Below, piece by piece: positions 27,910-36,033 of a stretch of 64,000 bases of DNA. How positions within the stretch are numbered: position 1 is the stretch's first letter; every line of letters starts with the position of its first letter. The position numbers and the translations under genes were made by a program. The stretch is from assembly GCF_007988905.1 (NCBI RefSeq), contig NZ_BJVA01000003.1, positions 124,001-188,000 of the forward strand, given 5' to 3'. The notes under the pieces were generated by a model. The model was not told where the DNA came from, did not search any database, and worked only from the letters and a program-made list of their open reading frames with translations. The DNA is from Gluconobacter kanchanaburiensis NBRC 103587 (lineage in GTDB: Bacteria > Pseudomonadota > Alphaproteobacteria > Acetobacterales > Acetobacteraceae).

Positions 27910-28020
27910 GCCGCACTATGTCCGGATCATTCGTGGACATGCAACGGTTCTGGAGGTCACATCCTGTTTGTTGCTAGGCGACGGAGAAGAGTCTGTGAAG
28001 CTGAAACCTTTTACCTGCGC

Positions 28021-29031
28021 TCAGCAATGGGGCGGGAGGTAGGTCAGATAGGTCGCTTCCGAAAATAATCCCATTTCGGCGCGCCGCCGGTCCAGTGTCT
28101 TTGGATCTTCTCCGCCCGCATCAAGCGAATAGGGCGCATAGTGATGGTTTTGGCACGAGAGCTGGGAGCCATAATGCTGTTTGCCTGTTGTCGCCAGCAT
28201 GACCCGGTCTGTCAGAAGCGCAAAATCGGGTTTGTTGAATTCGCCTGCGCGCGCATATGGCGTAAGCTGACGCAGGGCTTTGGCCTGAAAAGCTGGGTCG
28301 TCATCCGCATGCTGCACCATAAGCCAGATCATTTTTGCGGTTCTTGGTCCCGTCTTTATGACTGCTGACCATCCCTTTGTTTCCAGCAAATGCCGCACCC
28401 AGTGACTGTTGTCCCAGTCTACATTCTCTATGCTCTGTTCAGTACGGTTCTTCAGCATCCTGAGCGTATCGGCATCAACTCCGGACAAATTGTCTAACGT
28501 TCCCATTCCAGGGGGCCCCCGCCAGGCCTGATCGGGAATAACGCGTGCTGTGGCCTCTTCTTCGAGTGTGTTCTCTTCTGCCCCGTGAATGGCATTGACT
28601 GAAGCCGTGATCCCGGCCTCGTAAGTCTGGAAATAGGGAATGCTGCGGGACAATGCTGTCCGGAATGCCTCCCAATTCGCAAAACCTTCCCGCGCAGAGG
28701 TGACGTCAAGGATCTGCGAACACAGCCGGTCCTGATAACCGCGATCTTTCGGGACGGATGCGATAATTCCGAGCTTTTTCAGCTCCGTGTCCTGCACGAG
28801 TGCCGCATCTTGCATGCAGGTCTTGCCGTAAGCTTCAATGGCCTTCCAGTCTGCCGCCTGCTGCGCTGTCGCGCCCGGAAAAGCACCACGGGCAAACCTG
28901 TAATCGCCGGGATTGAAACTGCCGTCATGAATAAAGGGCGCCAGAACGGCTGGTGGTGCAGGAGCCGCGGACGCTGTCGAAAACGCGCCCAGACCGGTCA
29001 GCAGAAAGATCATACGAAAACGGGCCATCAT
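28021..29031 (-). CDS. Secreted DUF6624-domain protein
   Basis: 336 residues with a signal peptide (MIFLLTGLGAFSTASA after two possible Met starts). The C-terminal half has the DUF6624 pattern: NVDWDNSHWVRHLLETKGWS, then MIWLMVQHADDDPAFQAKAL and LLTDRVMLATTGKQHYGSQL. The family has no established activity. The N-terminal half (residues 30-160) is not recognised; two cysteines there may form a disulphide. It is a single gene in an accessory stretch. Confidence 0.7.
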   Translation of the reverse strand: MMARFRMIFLLTGLGAFSTASAAPAPPAVLAPFIHDGSFNPGDYRFARGAFPGATAQQAADWKAIEAYGKTCMQDAALVQDTELKKLGIIASVPKDRGYQDRLCSQILDVTSAREGFANWEAFRTALSRSIPYFQTYEAGITASVNAIHGAEENTLEEEATARVIPDQAWRGPPGMGTLDNLSGVDADTLRMLKNRTEQSIENVDWDNSHWVRHLLETKGWSAVIKTGPRTAKMIWLMVQHADDDPAFQAKALRQLTPYARAGEFNKPDFALLTDRVMLATTGKQHYGSQLSCQNHHYAPYSLDAGGEDPKTLDRRRAEMGLFSEATYLTYLPPHC

Positions 29032-29103
29032 GACGACATCCTGTAAGGAAATATTTCGTCATGATGATCCGCATCAGAGGGTCAGATCAAGACCGTAACG
29101 GTC

Positions 29104-29733
29104 TCAGTCCCCTGTGATCTTGCTCTTGAGGTTATGAAGACTGGTCGAAACCTGCTTCTGCCATTCGTTCATGCGCTCGTGCCATTCATTGGAATGCTGC
29201 TGAACAAGAACGCGCTCGGCTTCTGCTGCCGCTGCGGCCTGTGCTTTCTGCTGGGCAAGAACTTCGCGTTCGACTGCCTCGATCGGGCGCCGCAGCACAA
29301 GGGAAGCGCCGAGAGAGGCCGCCACCTGGTCCACGACCTGCGGGACATATTCTTGTACTGTGGCGATGACCGCTGTCGTCCCTGCGGGAATAACGGATGC
29401 GATCTGCGCCAGAAGGCTGCTGCGGATTGCTGCGTCTTCGACCGACAGGCTCTCTCCCACCAGAGCGCCCATGGAGGCTCCGAGCAGGACGCCCAGCGGA
29501 CCCAGCAACAGCCCTACAACCGATCCCAGCAGGGTACCGTTCAGAACCTGCTCTCCGGAAGAATTCTGTGCCCAGTTGTCGTGAATGACGAGCGTACCGT
29601 CCGGATTGCGTTCGACAATGGCTTCGTTGACGACAACCAACTTCTGGTCTTCAGCCTGTTCGCGCAGTTCGGAAAAGGCCTGGAAAGCTTTGCTCTGCTC
29701 GGTGAAGGAGAGAACAAGAATATTGGTGTCCAT
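29104..29733 (-). CDS. DUF1269-type membrane-associated protein
   Basis: 209 residues. The start (MDTNILVLSFTEQSKAFQAFSEL) and the glycine-rich membrane hairpin (NGTLLGSVVGLLLGPLGVLLGASMGALVG, in two pieces of a helical pair near residues 67-95) match the DUF1269 family. A long Ala/Glu/Gln-rich coiled coil follows (residues 150-200). The function of the family is unknown; members are often stress-induced. It follows the small secreted protein gene with an inverted repeat between them. Confidence 0.6.
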   Translation of the reverse strand: MDTNILVLSFTEQSKAFQAFSELREQAEDQKLVVVNEAIVERNPDGTLVIHDNWAQNSSGEQVLNGTLLGSVVGLLLGPLGVLLGASMGALVGESLSVEDAAIRSSLLAQIASVIPAGTTAVIATVQEYVPQVVDQVAASLGASLVLRRPIEAVEREVLAQQKAQAAAAAEAERVLVQQHSNEWHERMNEWQKQVSTSLHNLKSKITGD

Positions 29734-29806
29734 GATCTGTCATGCTCCGCTCCCCCGCAAAGGATGGCTGGAAGAGGCGGGCATGCGGGGGCTGTCCACC
29801 CTGTGA

Positions 29807-29831
29807 CCGAGGCCTTTCTGGAAGGCCTCGG
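29807..29831 (-). terminator. Possible terminator hairpin between two accessory genes
   Basis: CCGAGGCCTT pairs perfectly with AAGGCCTCGG around a five-base loop. It lies 16 bp after the stop of the 153-aa gene (minus strand) but has no uridine tract on either strand, so it could be a Rho-assisted terminator, an RNA-stability hairpin or an operator. Confidence 0.5.
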
Positions 29832-29846
29832 CAGGAGGACACCAGA

Positions 29847-30308
29847 TTACCTGCTCAGCGTAAAGGTCAGACCCTGTGCCCCTGCAGCCAGGCGCGCGCC
29901 CTGGGTTGCGGTTTCAATCTTGATGCGCACGCCATTGCTGTTGGTCAGGACGGCTCCGCCCAGTCCCTTGTCCAGAGTTGCTTCTCCGGCGAGTGCGCCA
30001 TAGCTGCCGTCGAAATCATGCAGATGCTTGAGATTATAGACGGTGCCTTCGGCCTTGAGGGCCGAATATCCAACGGCTGCGATGTTCGCGCCTGTTACCT
30101 TGAAATGGTAAGTCTGATGCCCGTAGGTCAGGGTTCCGTCACCCCAGGTATAGCCGATGCCGACATCGGCCGACCGTGCAGAAAGCGTGACGTGTCCAAC
30201 TGGTGTTCCAAGAGTATCGGCGGCATGTACGGTGGGGGCGGCAGCCAGTCCCGTTCCGAACAGGAGTGCTGCGAGAGCGATACCACGGCGGTTGATACTG
30301 ATGGACAT
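29847..30308 (-). CDS. Small secreted protein, 153 aa
   Basis: A signal peptide (RRGIALAALLFGTGLAAAPTVHA) precedes about 120 residues of predicted beta structure: VGIGYTWGDGTLTYGHQTYH, then GTVYNLKHLHDFDGSYGA and LTNSNGVRIKI. The order of a YNL segment, a GxYGA segment and a terminal glycine-rich strand is reminiscent of EipA/DUF1134-type periplasmic proteins, but I cannot assign it with confidence. It may be periplasmic and envelope-related. Confidence 0.6.
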   Translation of the reverse strand: MSISINRRGIALAALLFGTGLAAAPTVHAADTLGTPVGHVTLSARSADVGIGYTWGDGTLTYGHQTYHFKVTGANIAAVGYSALKAEGTVYNLKHLHDFDGSYGALAGEATLDKGLGGAVLTNSNGVRIKIETATQGARLAAGAQGLTFTLSR

Positions 30309-30453
30309 TGTCTGGAACCTTTCATGCGTCTGAAGAACTGTGTCGTCCTGAGGACACCCGGCTGCGAGCCGGCATGGAGATCTGAACGTGTCAGAAGCTC
30401 TCCAGATGCATGAAAAGTGAGTGTTCCTTATTCCTGCATTGATTGCGGACCCT

Positions 30454-31593
30454 TTATTTCGTCAGCTGATTGAGCGCTTCCAAGCGCTCAAAGGCGAGCT
30501 TCTGCGCCTCCTGCAGCAGGACACGGGGGTCATTGAGTGCCGATTCCAGTTCGTGACTGTGAGTGTCGGCTTCCTGAAGCTTGTCCAGCCGCTCGGCCTC
30601 CGGAGCCTCCTCCCCGGGAGCGCTCTTCGGGCTCTGGTCGGATGGAGCGTTGTCGGTTGTTGCCGCTGGACTGAGAAAGTCTTCATAGGCCCAGGGAAGT
30701 AGCGGTTCGATCTGGGAACGATAATTTTCGAAACTATGCGCTGGAAAAGAAAAATAATGCAGTGTGAGTCCGAGCAGCAGATCTGCGCAGTCGAGTGATG
30801 AAATTTCTTCATTGTATTCGATCCAGATCAGGGAGTCTCCGGTCGCCACAAATTCCCGATCATCCTTGAGGATGGCATATTCCATACCTTCGGCGTCGAT
30901 CTTGATGAGATCGAAGGGGCCGTTCTGCTTTCGCAGTTCAGTCAGGGGGAGTGTGGCTTTTACCGGAACATCATCTGGGACATTCGCCGTTGCTTCGTCA
31001 TAAACGAAGGATGTGGATCCGAGATTTTCCTCCTGACCATAATGGCCATGCACCTCGTAACCCGAAGGGGCGACAATCGCATTGATAACAGAGGTTGTCG
31101 GGCATTGGGCAGCGAGGGAGATGTTCGCATTCAGAAAAGGAATGAGCTCGGGATTACCTTCCACGGCACACAGGCTCGTTAGCCGGCGCAGGGAGGCGAC
31201 TCCCAGACCGAACGTTCCGATGAATGCCCCAATATCAAGAACCCTTGCGCCTTCTTTAAGAAGAGACGCACAGAACTTGACTTCGTTAAAAGCCCATTCA
31301 CCACAATAATCAAGAAAACGTCCGATTAGATCATGCTTTAGGCTCAGGCCCCATTGATTTGATTGTAGAAATCGGATTCATGCCCTGCATTCCGGGGCGA
31401 AGATCCCGCGGAAAACCAGTCAAATACGACAAATGAAAATATAAACGCCGCAATCGCATCGAGATCATGTTCGGAAGGCTCAAGGACTGGCGGAGGGTAG
31501 CAATCCGCTACGACAGATGCCCCACCGTCATCTTCTGCCTATGAGTCCTGAGCTTAGGAGTAATCCAACGTCTTTGATTGTTCTGCTATTCAT
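30454..31593 (-). pseudogene. FkbM-family methyltransferase gene, interrupted by a mini-IS
   Basis: The 3' 890 bp encode an FkbM-type SAM methyltransferase: motif I GARVLDIGAFIGTFG, then AVEGNPELIPFL, and FDLIKIDAEGMEYAIL, followed by an acidic, coiled-coil tail. The frame has no ATG, GTG or TTG upstream of motif I; the first usable start (GTG 31164) lies downstream of it and would remove SAM binding. Taking out the 212-bp element at 31342-31553 with one copy of its TTAG flank restores one open frame with ATG at 31593: MNSRTIKDVGLLLKHDLIGR leading straight into the methyltransferase. With the element present, translation from that ATG stops 21 codons in. Hence a recent insertional pseudogene. 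Confidence 0.85.
31342..31553 (+). mobile_element. 212-bp internally deleted IS5-family element (MITE-like)
   Basis: Ends are GCTCAGG (31342-31348) and CCTGAGC (31547-31553), a perfect 7-bp terminal inverted repeat that continues imperfectly inward, flanked by a 4-bp direct repeat TTAG at 31338-31341 and 31554-31557. A YTAR target duplication is typical of IS5-type elements. Inside, the plus strand encodes the C-terminal end of an IS5-type transposase (CIPGRRSRGKPVKYDK, then a TGA at 31434, then KYKRRNRIEIMFGRLKDW and RYDRCPTVIFCL, stop at 31542). The catalytic E-containing region is partly kept, but the rest of the gene is missing, so movement would need a transposase in trans. Confidence 0.85.
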
Positions 31594-31733
31594 GCAGACC
31601 ATAGATCATTTCAGCGCATGGCAGACAAAAAGACCAGAAGCACACGGCGAAACCGTGTTCTGTTGCGAAAAGCGCAGATCGCGCCAGAGATGCCGACGCG
31701 TTTTTAATTATTTTCGTGATTTATGGTTAATAA

Positions 31734-31809
31734 TGGTGCCCAAGGGCGGAATCGAACCACCGACACTGCGATTTTCAGTCGCATGCTCTACCAACTGAGC
31801 TACTTGGGC
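31734..31809 (-). tRNA. tRNA-Phe (GAA)
   Basis: A 76-nt cloverleaf with encoded CCA. The acceptor stem is GCCCAAG/CTTGGGC, the D arm GCTCAGTTGGTAGAGC, the anticodon stem-loop GCGACTGAAAATCGC with GAA in the loop, and the T arm GGTGGTTCGATTCCGCC. It lies 60 bp before yacG's stop, downstream of the yacG gene on the same strand, and next to the accessory block. Confidence 0.97.
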
Positions 31810-31869
31810 ACCGAAGCCACAGGGCGGACCCTGCTGCGGAATGGGGTTTAGCGGATGATTGAGGTGGGA

Positions 31870-32049
31870 TCAACCCTCTCCGTCGTGATATTCGTTCTGC
31901 TCTTCGTCATTATCCTGCCGGAAGGACGGAACCCGGTATGATCCATTGAACCAACGGCCCAGATCCACGTCTGCACAGTGTCGGGAGCAGAACGGGCGGA
32001 ACTGGGGATCTGTGGGGCGGTGGCAGATCGGACAGGTGGACTCGCTCAT
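31870..32049 (-). CDS. yacG: DNA gyrase inhibitor YacG (zinc-finger protein)
   Basis: A 59-residue gene, MSESTCPICHRPTDPQFRPF followed by CSRHCADVDLGRWFNGSYR and an acidic tail. The four cysteines (CPIC and CSRHC) bind zinc, and DLGRWF is the conserved core of YacG, which binds GyrB and blocks gyrase in E. coli. Its ATG overlaps the stop of the upstream RNase gene (ATGA), so it is translationally coupled to it. Confidence 0.92.
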   Translation of the reverse strand: MSESTCPICHRPTDPQFRPFCSRHCADVDLGRWFNGSYRVPSFRQDNDEEQNEYHDGEG

Positions 32050-33089
32050 GACAGGCTCCAGCTTGCGGGTGGGGCATTGGGATCAAGGATAAGGTCCAGC
32101 GGCCGGGCGCGGCGGGACGTGAAATCAGCAAGCGCCTCGGGGTCACTTTCCAGTGCTTTGATAAGGCCGATCGAAGTTGTCAGCGTCTGGCCTGGGCGCT
32201 CTTCGCGCAGGATCGTCCGCAGGAGGGACAGAGCCAGACCTTGTGGGGAAGACAGAAGTTCATGCAAAGGAGGGCGACGGCGAGGGCGCGTCAGTTCCAG
32301 CAGGCCCGACGGTGTTGCGCCGAGAACATCTGGCTTGAGCGGATCGTCTGACAGGGCTTCGCGCAGGAATGCGACCAGCGCGGGGCGTTTGCGCGTCTTT
32401 ACACCTGCCGGATCTACCAGAATCGTGCCTGAGAGGTTCCGCAGGCGGATCTGCCGCGCCAGTTCGGGAAAGGCCGCTACATTCCCCTTGAAGTCAGGAG
32501 TGCCAGTGCTGTCGAGGTCGACAGCGACAAGGGCGGGGGTCGGAAAAAAACTGGCGGTCAGCAGGCCCAGATCGGCATCGGAACTGCCAAGACTGTCGAA
32601 ATCGGCCTCAAGCGCGCCATCGAATGCCTGCTGGCAACGCTGGAGGCGCGGACGCAGCCGGACAGGGAGTTTTGCGGCAATGCCCGGATCATCCACGAAA
32701 ATCGGAGCCTCCGGATAGCGGTCCGCAAGTTCGTCGAGCGGGGTCGGGCCGCGTTCCAGGAGTTTTGGAGCGGAGGGGGCTTCGGTGGGCATGTCCGCCC
32801 GACGCAGGCGCAGACCCTTGTTGTTCTGGGCTGCGCGACTGACGCGCGCTGCGGTCAGAGCCCCTTCGATCAGGGTTTCACGTGTGGAGAGAAAGCCGCT
32901 CTGGCCGTCTTCGAGCAGGACGAACGCGCCACCCAGAGCGGAAGCGGCTTTCTGGACGCGGACAACATGCCAGTCTTCCAGACCATCCGGGCTGCCGGGG
33001 CGCCAGATCGCGGCATCCAGGAGCGTGTCATGATCTGTGACGGCAATCCGCACTTCACCTGGAGAACAGGCTGCGCGGATTTCGGTCAT
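32046..33089 (-). CDS. Ribonuclease E/G family protein
   Basis: 347 residues, much shorter than RNase E and shorter than RNase G (about 490). The C-terminal part keeps the catalytic DNase-I-like region: LVAVDLDSTGTPDFKGN and IRLRNLSGTILVDPAGVKTR contain the two acidic metal ligands, and LAFLREAL-type helices follow. The N-terminal part has a weak S1-like RNA-binding segment (GGAFVLLEDGQSGFLS). I see no Zn-link cysteine pair, so oligomerisation may differ. It starts inside an ATGA overlap with maf, in a run maf-RNase-yacG that is common in alphaproteobacteria. Confidence 0.82.
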   Translation of the reverse strand: MTEIRAACSPGEVRIAVTDHDTLLDAAIWRPGSPDGLEDWHVVRVQKAASALGGAFVLLEDGQSGFLSTRETLIEGALTAARVSRAAQNNKGLRLRRADMPTEAPSAPKLLERGPTPLDELADRYPEAPIFVDDPGIAAKLPVRLRPRLQRCQQAFDGALEADFDSLGSSDADLGLLTASFFPTPALVAVDLDSTGTPDFKGNVAAFPELARQIRLRNLSGTILVDPAGVKTRKRPALVAFLREALSDDPLKPDVLGATPSGLLELTRPRRRPPLHELLSSPQGLALSLLRTILREERPGQTLTTSIGLIKALESDPEALADFTSRRARPLDLILDPNAPPASWSLS

Positions 33090-33742
33090 GCGATCCAGCC
33101 ACCTGAGGGCTTGCCAACCGGCTGACCGCGCAGGAGCTGCGCGGTTTCAAACAGGGGTAGCCCTACAACGGCGGAGTAACTGCCGCCGATTTGGCGGATA
33201 TGAGCAGCGGCGGCGCCCTGAATGGCATAACCGCCTGCCTTGCCCTTCCAGTCCCCCTGCGCGATCAGAGCGTCGATCTGAGCATCCGTCAGGCGATGGA
33301 AAATGACGGAGGTTTCCACCAACCGCTCGCAGGAATTGCCCTGCGGCCAGCTCGCGCTCGGGCGCAGGACAACAGCGGTCAGAACCTTGTGCCGACGGCC
33401 CGATAGCAGCTTCAGGCACGCGCGGGCTGTCTTTTCGTCTTCGACTTTCGGCAGGATGCGCCGACCGACCGACACCACGGTATCCGCGCCGAGGACCAAT
33501 GCGGCGTCCGTGCGCTGCGCGGCCACATGCTCCGCCTTCTGGCGGGCGAGGCGCTGCGCGAGCGGGCGCGGCAATTCGCCGGGGCGCGGTTCTTCGTCGA
33601 TATCGGCGCTGACGATGGCGTCAGGCACGATGCCGATCTGTTCCAGCAGGCTCAGGCGGCGCGGGGAGGCAGAGGCCAGAACGAGCTTCGGACGGTCCAA
33701 AAGGCCGGATGACCCTTCTGCGGAAGACGGGGATGCGGTCAT
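33086..33742 (-). CDS. maf: Maf-like nucleoside triphosphate pyrophosphatase
   Basis: 218 residues. LVLASASPRRLSLLEQIG near residue 20 is the nucleotide-binding signature, followed by ADIDEEPRPGE, AALVLGADTVVS and GGYAIQGAAAAHI. The enzyme removes non-canonical nucleotides (dTTP/UTP-type substrates in related proteins) and is linked to septum formation. It follows infA by 14 bp in the housekeeping run. Confidence 0.92.
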   Translation of the reverse strand: MTASPSSAEGSSGLLDRPKLVLASASPRRLSLLEQIGIVPDAIVSADIDEEPRPGELPRPLAQRLARQKAEHVAAQRTDAALVLGADTVVSVGRRILPKVEDEKTARACLKLLSGRRHKVLTAVVLRPSASWPQGNSCERLVETSVIFHRLTDAQIDALIAQGDWKGKAGGYAIQGAAAAHIRQIGGSYSAVVGLPLFETAQLLRGQPVGKPSGGWIA

Positions 33743-33755
33743 GCGGCGGACTGTC

Positions 33756-33974
33756 TTACTTGAAGCGGAACGTGATCCGTCCCTTGGACAGGTCGTAGGG
33801 CGTCATTTCGACATTGACACGGTCACCGGCCAGAACGCGGATACGGTTCTTGCGCATCTTGCCGCTCGTATGGGCGAGGATGGTGTGCTCGTTGTCGAGC
33901 GTGACGCGGAACATGGCGTTAGGGAGCAGTTCCATGACGGTGCCGGTAAACTCGATCAGGTCTTCTTTTGACAT
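33756..33974 (-). CDS. infA: Translation initiation factor IF-1
   Basis: 72 residues, exactly the family length, a single S1/OB-fold: [35 protein letters not shown], ending GRITFRFK. It binds the A site during 30S initiation. The gene has about 195 bp of non-coding sequence upstream (33975-34169), in which I find no gene. Confidence 0.97.
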   Translation of the reverse strand: MSKEDLIEFTGTVMELLPNAMFRVTLDNEHTILAHTSGKMRKNRIRVLAGDRVNVEMTPYDLSKGRITFRFK

Positions 33975-34169
33975 GTGAATCCTTGCTTCAGGGACAGGGT
34001 AATGATCTGCACGTGGCAGTGGCCCCGGTGCGGAGCCAGAAAATCCAGCCCGCTATGTGCGGACTGTCAGCCCAAAGGTCAAGCATGGCCGGTCCCTGTC
34101 CGGGGATTCTTGCGGTTTTTTGGCACTCTGGCGTCGTGCCGCCCTCTCAGACAGCACGATAGGGTCCGT

Positions 34170-35465
34170 TCAGGACGTCTTGGCAGCAGCAGCCCGGGCG
34201 GCCATTTTTTCCTCTTCGGTCCAGACGCGGCGCTCGCGCACCTTCTGCGGCTTGACCTGCTTGACCGGACCACCGCCGAGGACGGGCGGACGCATGGTGG
34301 AGTTCCGGGCCTTTTCGCAGTGCCATTCATGGCTGTCATGAACGTCCAGAGTCCGGCCGATCTCACGCTCCACGGCATGGAGCCAGGCGCGCTGTTCGGC
34401 ATCGCAGAGCGTGATGGCAAACCCGCTGCGGCCTGCACGGCCCGTGCGTCCGATCCGGTGCACATAGCTTTCCGGCAGGCTCGGCAGATCATGGTTGATG
34501 ACATGCGTGACCGTATCGACGTCAATACCGCGCGCCGCGATGTCGGTCGCCACCAGAACCTGAACGTCGCCGTCGCGGAACGCATTCAGCGCCCGCTCGC
34601 GCTGACCCTGCGACCGGTTGCCGTGTAGCGCTTCCGCCGTGATACCGGACTCCGTCAGGAAGGTGCAGACCTCGTTGGCGATGTTCTTTTGCAATGTGAA
34701 GACGACGGCCTGACCGATCCCCGGCGTCTGAAGCTGGGACAGGAGGGCCGCTTTCTTGTTGGACGCATCGAGGAACATGACAGACTGCGCGATCCGGTCC
34801 ACCGTGGTCGAAGGTGGTGCGATCTCGACCTTTGCCGGGTCGCGCAGGAGGCTCTCGACGAGGGCTGTAATGGATTTCGGCATGGTTGCGGAAAACAGCA
34901 CTGTGTGACGGTCTGCTGGGAGTGTTGCGACAATGCGTTCGATCGGCTTGGCAAAGCCCATGTCCAGCATCTGGTCGGCTTCGTCCAGCACCAGCGTTTC
35001 AAGCTGCGACAGATCGCACAGGCCCTGCTCGATCAGGTCCAGCAGGCGGCCCGGTGCGGCCACAATGATGTCCATGCCCTCTTCAAGAGCCTTGACCTGG
35101 TGGACCTGACTGACGCCACCGAAAATCGTAGTGACACGCACGGGCTGGTGACGGCTGAAGCTCTCGAACCCGTCCGCAATCTGCGAAACCAGCTCGCGTG
35201 TGGGCGCCAGAACCAGAATGCGCGCGCCGTTTTTAGGGGCTGGGCGCGGGGTTTCGGCAAGCCGGTGCAGCAGGGGGAGTGCGAAAGAGGCCGTCTTGCC
35301 CGTGCCGGTTTGGGCCAGACCGAGCAGATCGCGGCCTTCCAGCAGAAACGGAATGGACTGGGCCTGAATGGGTGTGGGCTTGACGTAGCCTGCGTCGTCC
35401 AGAGCGCGAAGGATTGTGGGCGTAAGGCCGAGATCGGCAAAAGTCGTAGCGGAAGTCGGGGACAT
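34170..35465 (-). CDS. DEAD-box ATP-dependent RNA helicase (RhlE-like)
   Basis: 431 residues. The motifs appear in order: Q motif (GYVKPTPIQAQSIP), I AQTGTGKT, Ia PTRELVSQI, II LVLDEADQMLDMGF, III SATMPKS, V ATDIAARGIDVD, VI HRIGRTGRAGRSG. The tail is basic (KQVKPQKVRERRVW...). It unwinds short RNA duplexes, probably in ribosome assembly or mRNA decay. Start at ATG 35465 gives the usual N-terminus (TFADLGLTPTILRAL). Confidence 0.93.
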   Translation of the reverse strand: MSPTSATTFADLGLTPTILRALDDAGYVKPTPIQAQSIPFLLEGRDLLGLAQTGTGKTASFALPLLHRLAETPRPAPKNGARILVLAPTRELVSQIADGFESFSRHQPVRVTTIFGGVSQVHQVKALEEGMDIIVAAPGRLLDLIEQGLCDLSQLETLVLDEADQMLDMGFAKPIERIVATLPADRHTVLFSATMPKSITALVESLLRDPAKVEIAPPSTTVDRIAQSVMFLDASNKKAALLSQLQTPGIGQAVVFTLQKNIANEVCTFLTESGITAEALHGNRSQGQRERALNAFRDGDVQVLVATDIAARGIDVDTVTHVINHDLPSLPESYVHRIGRTGRAGRSGFAITLCDAEQRAWLHAVEREIGRTLDVHDSHEWHCEKARNSTMRPPVLGGGPVKQVKPQKVRERRVWTEEEKMAARAAAAKTS

Positions 35466-35592
35466 TATAAAGCGGCGCCTCCGGCGCTGAGTAAAGCTGC
35501 GCCTGATGGGGCTTCGCGGATTCAGAAAGCGGGCTTGTACGAATGATGCTTTCCGGCGTCAACGCGGCGGAAACATGTGCTGACTCAGCCCG

Positions 35593-36033
35593 TCAGGACA
35601 GTTTGGAAAGATCGCGCATGGCGACGACCAGATTCATGTGCGACGCCAGAAGTCTCTGCGGCAGGGAGGGAAGATAGATCCGGATGGCCTCAAGTCGTTT
35701 TGACTCCGGAAGGGCCGCAAATGGCGTGCGTGATCCCGGACCGTCACTTCCTGCGTCATAGCTTTTTGCAATCGCGGCAAGCAGCGCCGCGGGGACGGAG
35801 GCCAGAAGCGCTTTCTGTGCCGGATTTAGAAGACGGTCCCGTAGAGGGCCGGAGAGCGTGCGCTCCTCGGCTATTTTCGGAGCCTCATAGGGTTTGAGCT
35901 GGCTCAGAGGGAACTCGATCTCCACGCCATTGGCCTGCTCGATATAGCCAGTGGTGCCGTCGATATCGACCAGCCTGCCGTCATGCGTGCCCTTGAGGTC
36001 CGAAACACGGTCACCGATCGACAGGCGGGCCAT
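35593..36033 (-). CDS. Conserved hypothetical protein, 146 aa, downstream of hisD
   Basis: The family is not recognised. The N-terminal 45 residues (ARLSIGDRVSDLKGTHDGRL; DGTTGYIEQANGVEIEF) look like a small SH3-like beta barrel; the rest is helical (residues 70-146) with a Leu/Ala-rich region. The ATG overlaps the hisD stop by one base (TGATG), so expression is coupled to histidine biosynthesis. No catalytic motif is visible. Confidence 0.7.
   Translation of the reverse strand: MARLSIGDRVSDLKGTHDGRLVDIDGTTGYIEQANGVEIEFPLSQLKPYEAPKIAEERTLSGPLRDRLLNPAQKALLASVPAALLAAIAKSYDAGSDGPGSRTPFAALPESKRLEAIRIYLPSLPQRLLASHMNLVVAMRDLSKLS

Noticed and set aside
31164-31164. GTG as the true start of an intact 236-aa FkbM protein
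   Set aside because: It falls downstream of the SAM-binding motif GARVLDIGAFIGTFG that is present in the same frame, so the product would be inactive; the insertion explains the missing start.
33975-34169. Possible small gene between infA and the helicase
   Set aside because: No frame has a start with Shine-Dalgarno and family-like sequence; left as non-coding.
34689-35546. Plus-strand open frame of 285 codons
   Set aside because: Antisense to the DEAD-box helicase, with composition typical of an opposite-strand shadow.
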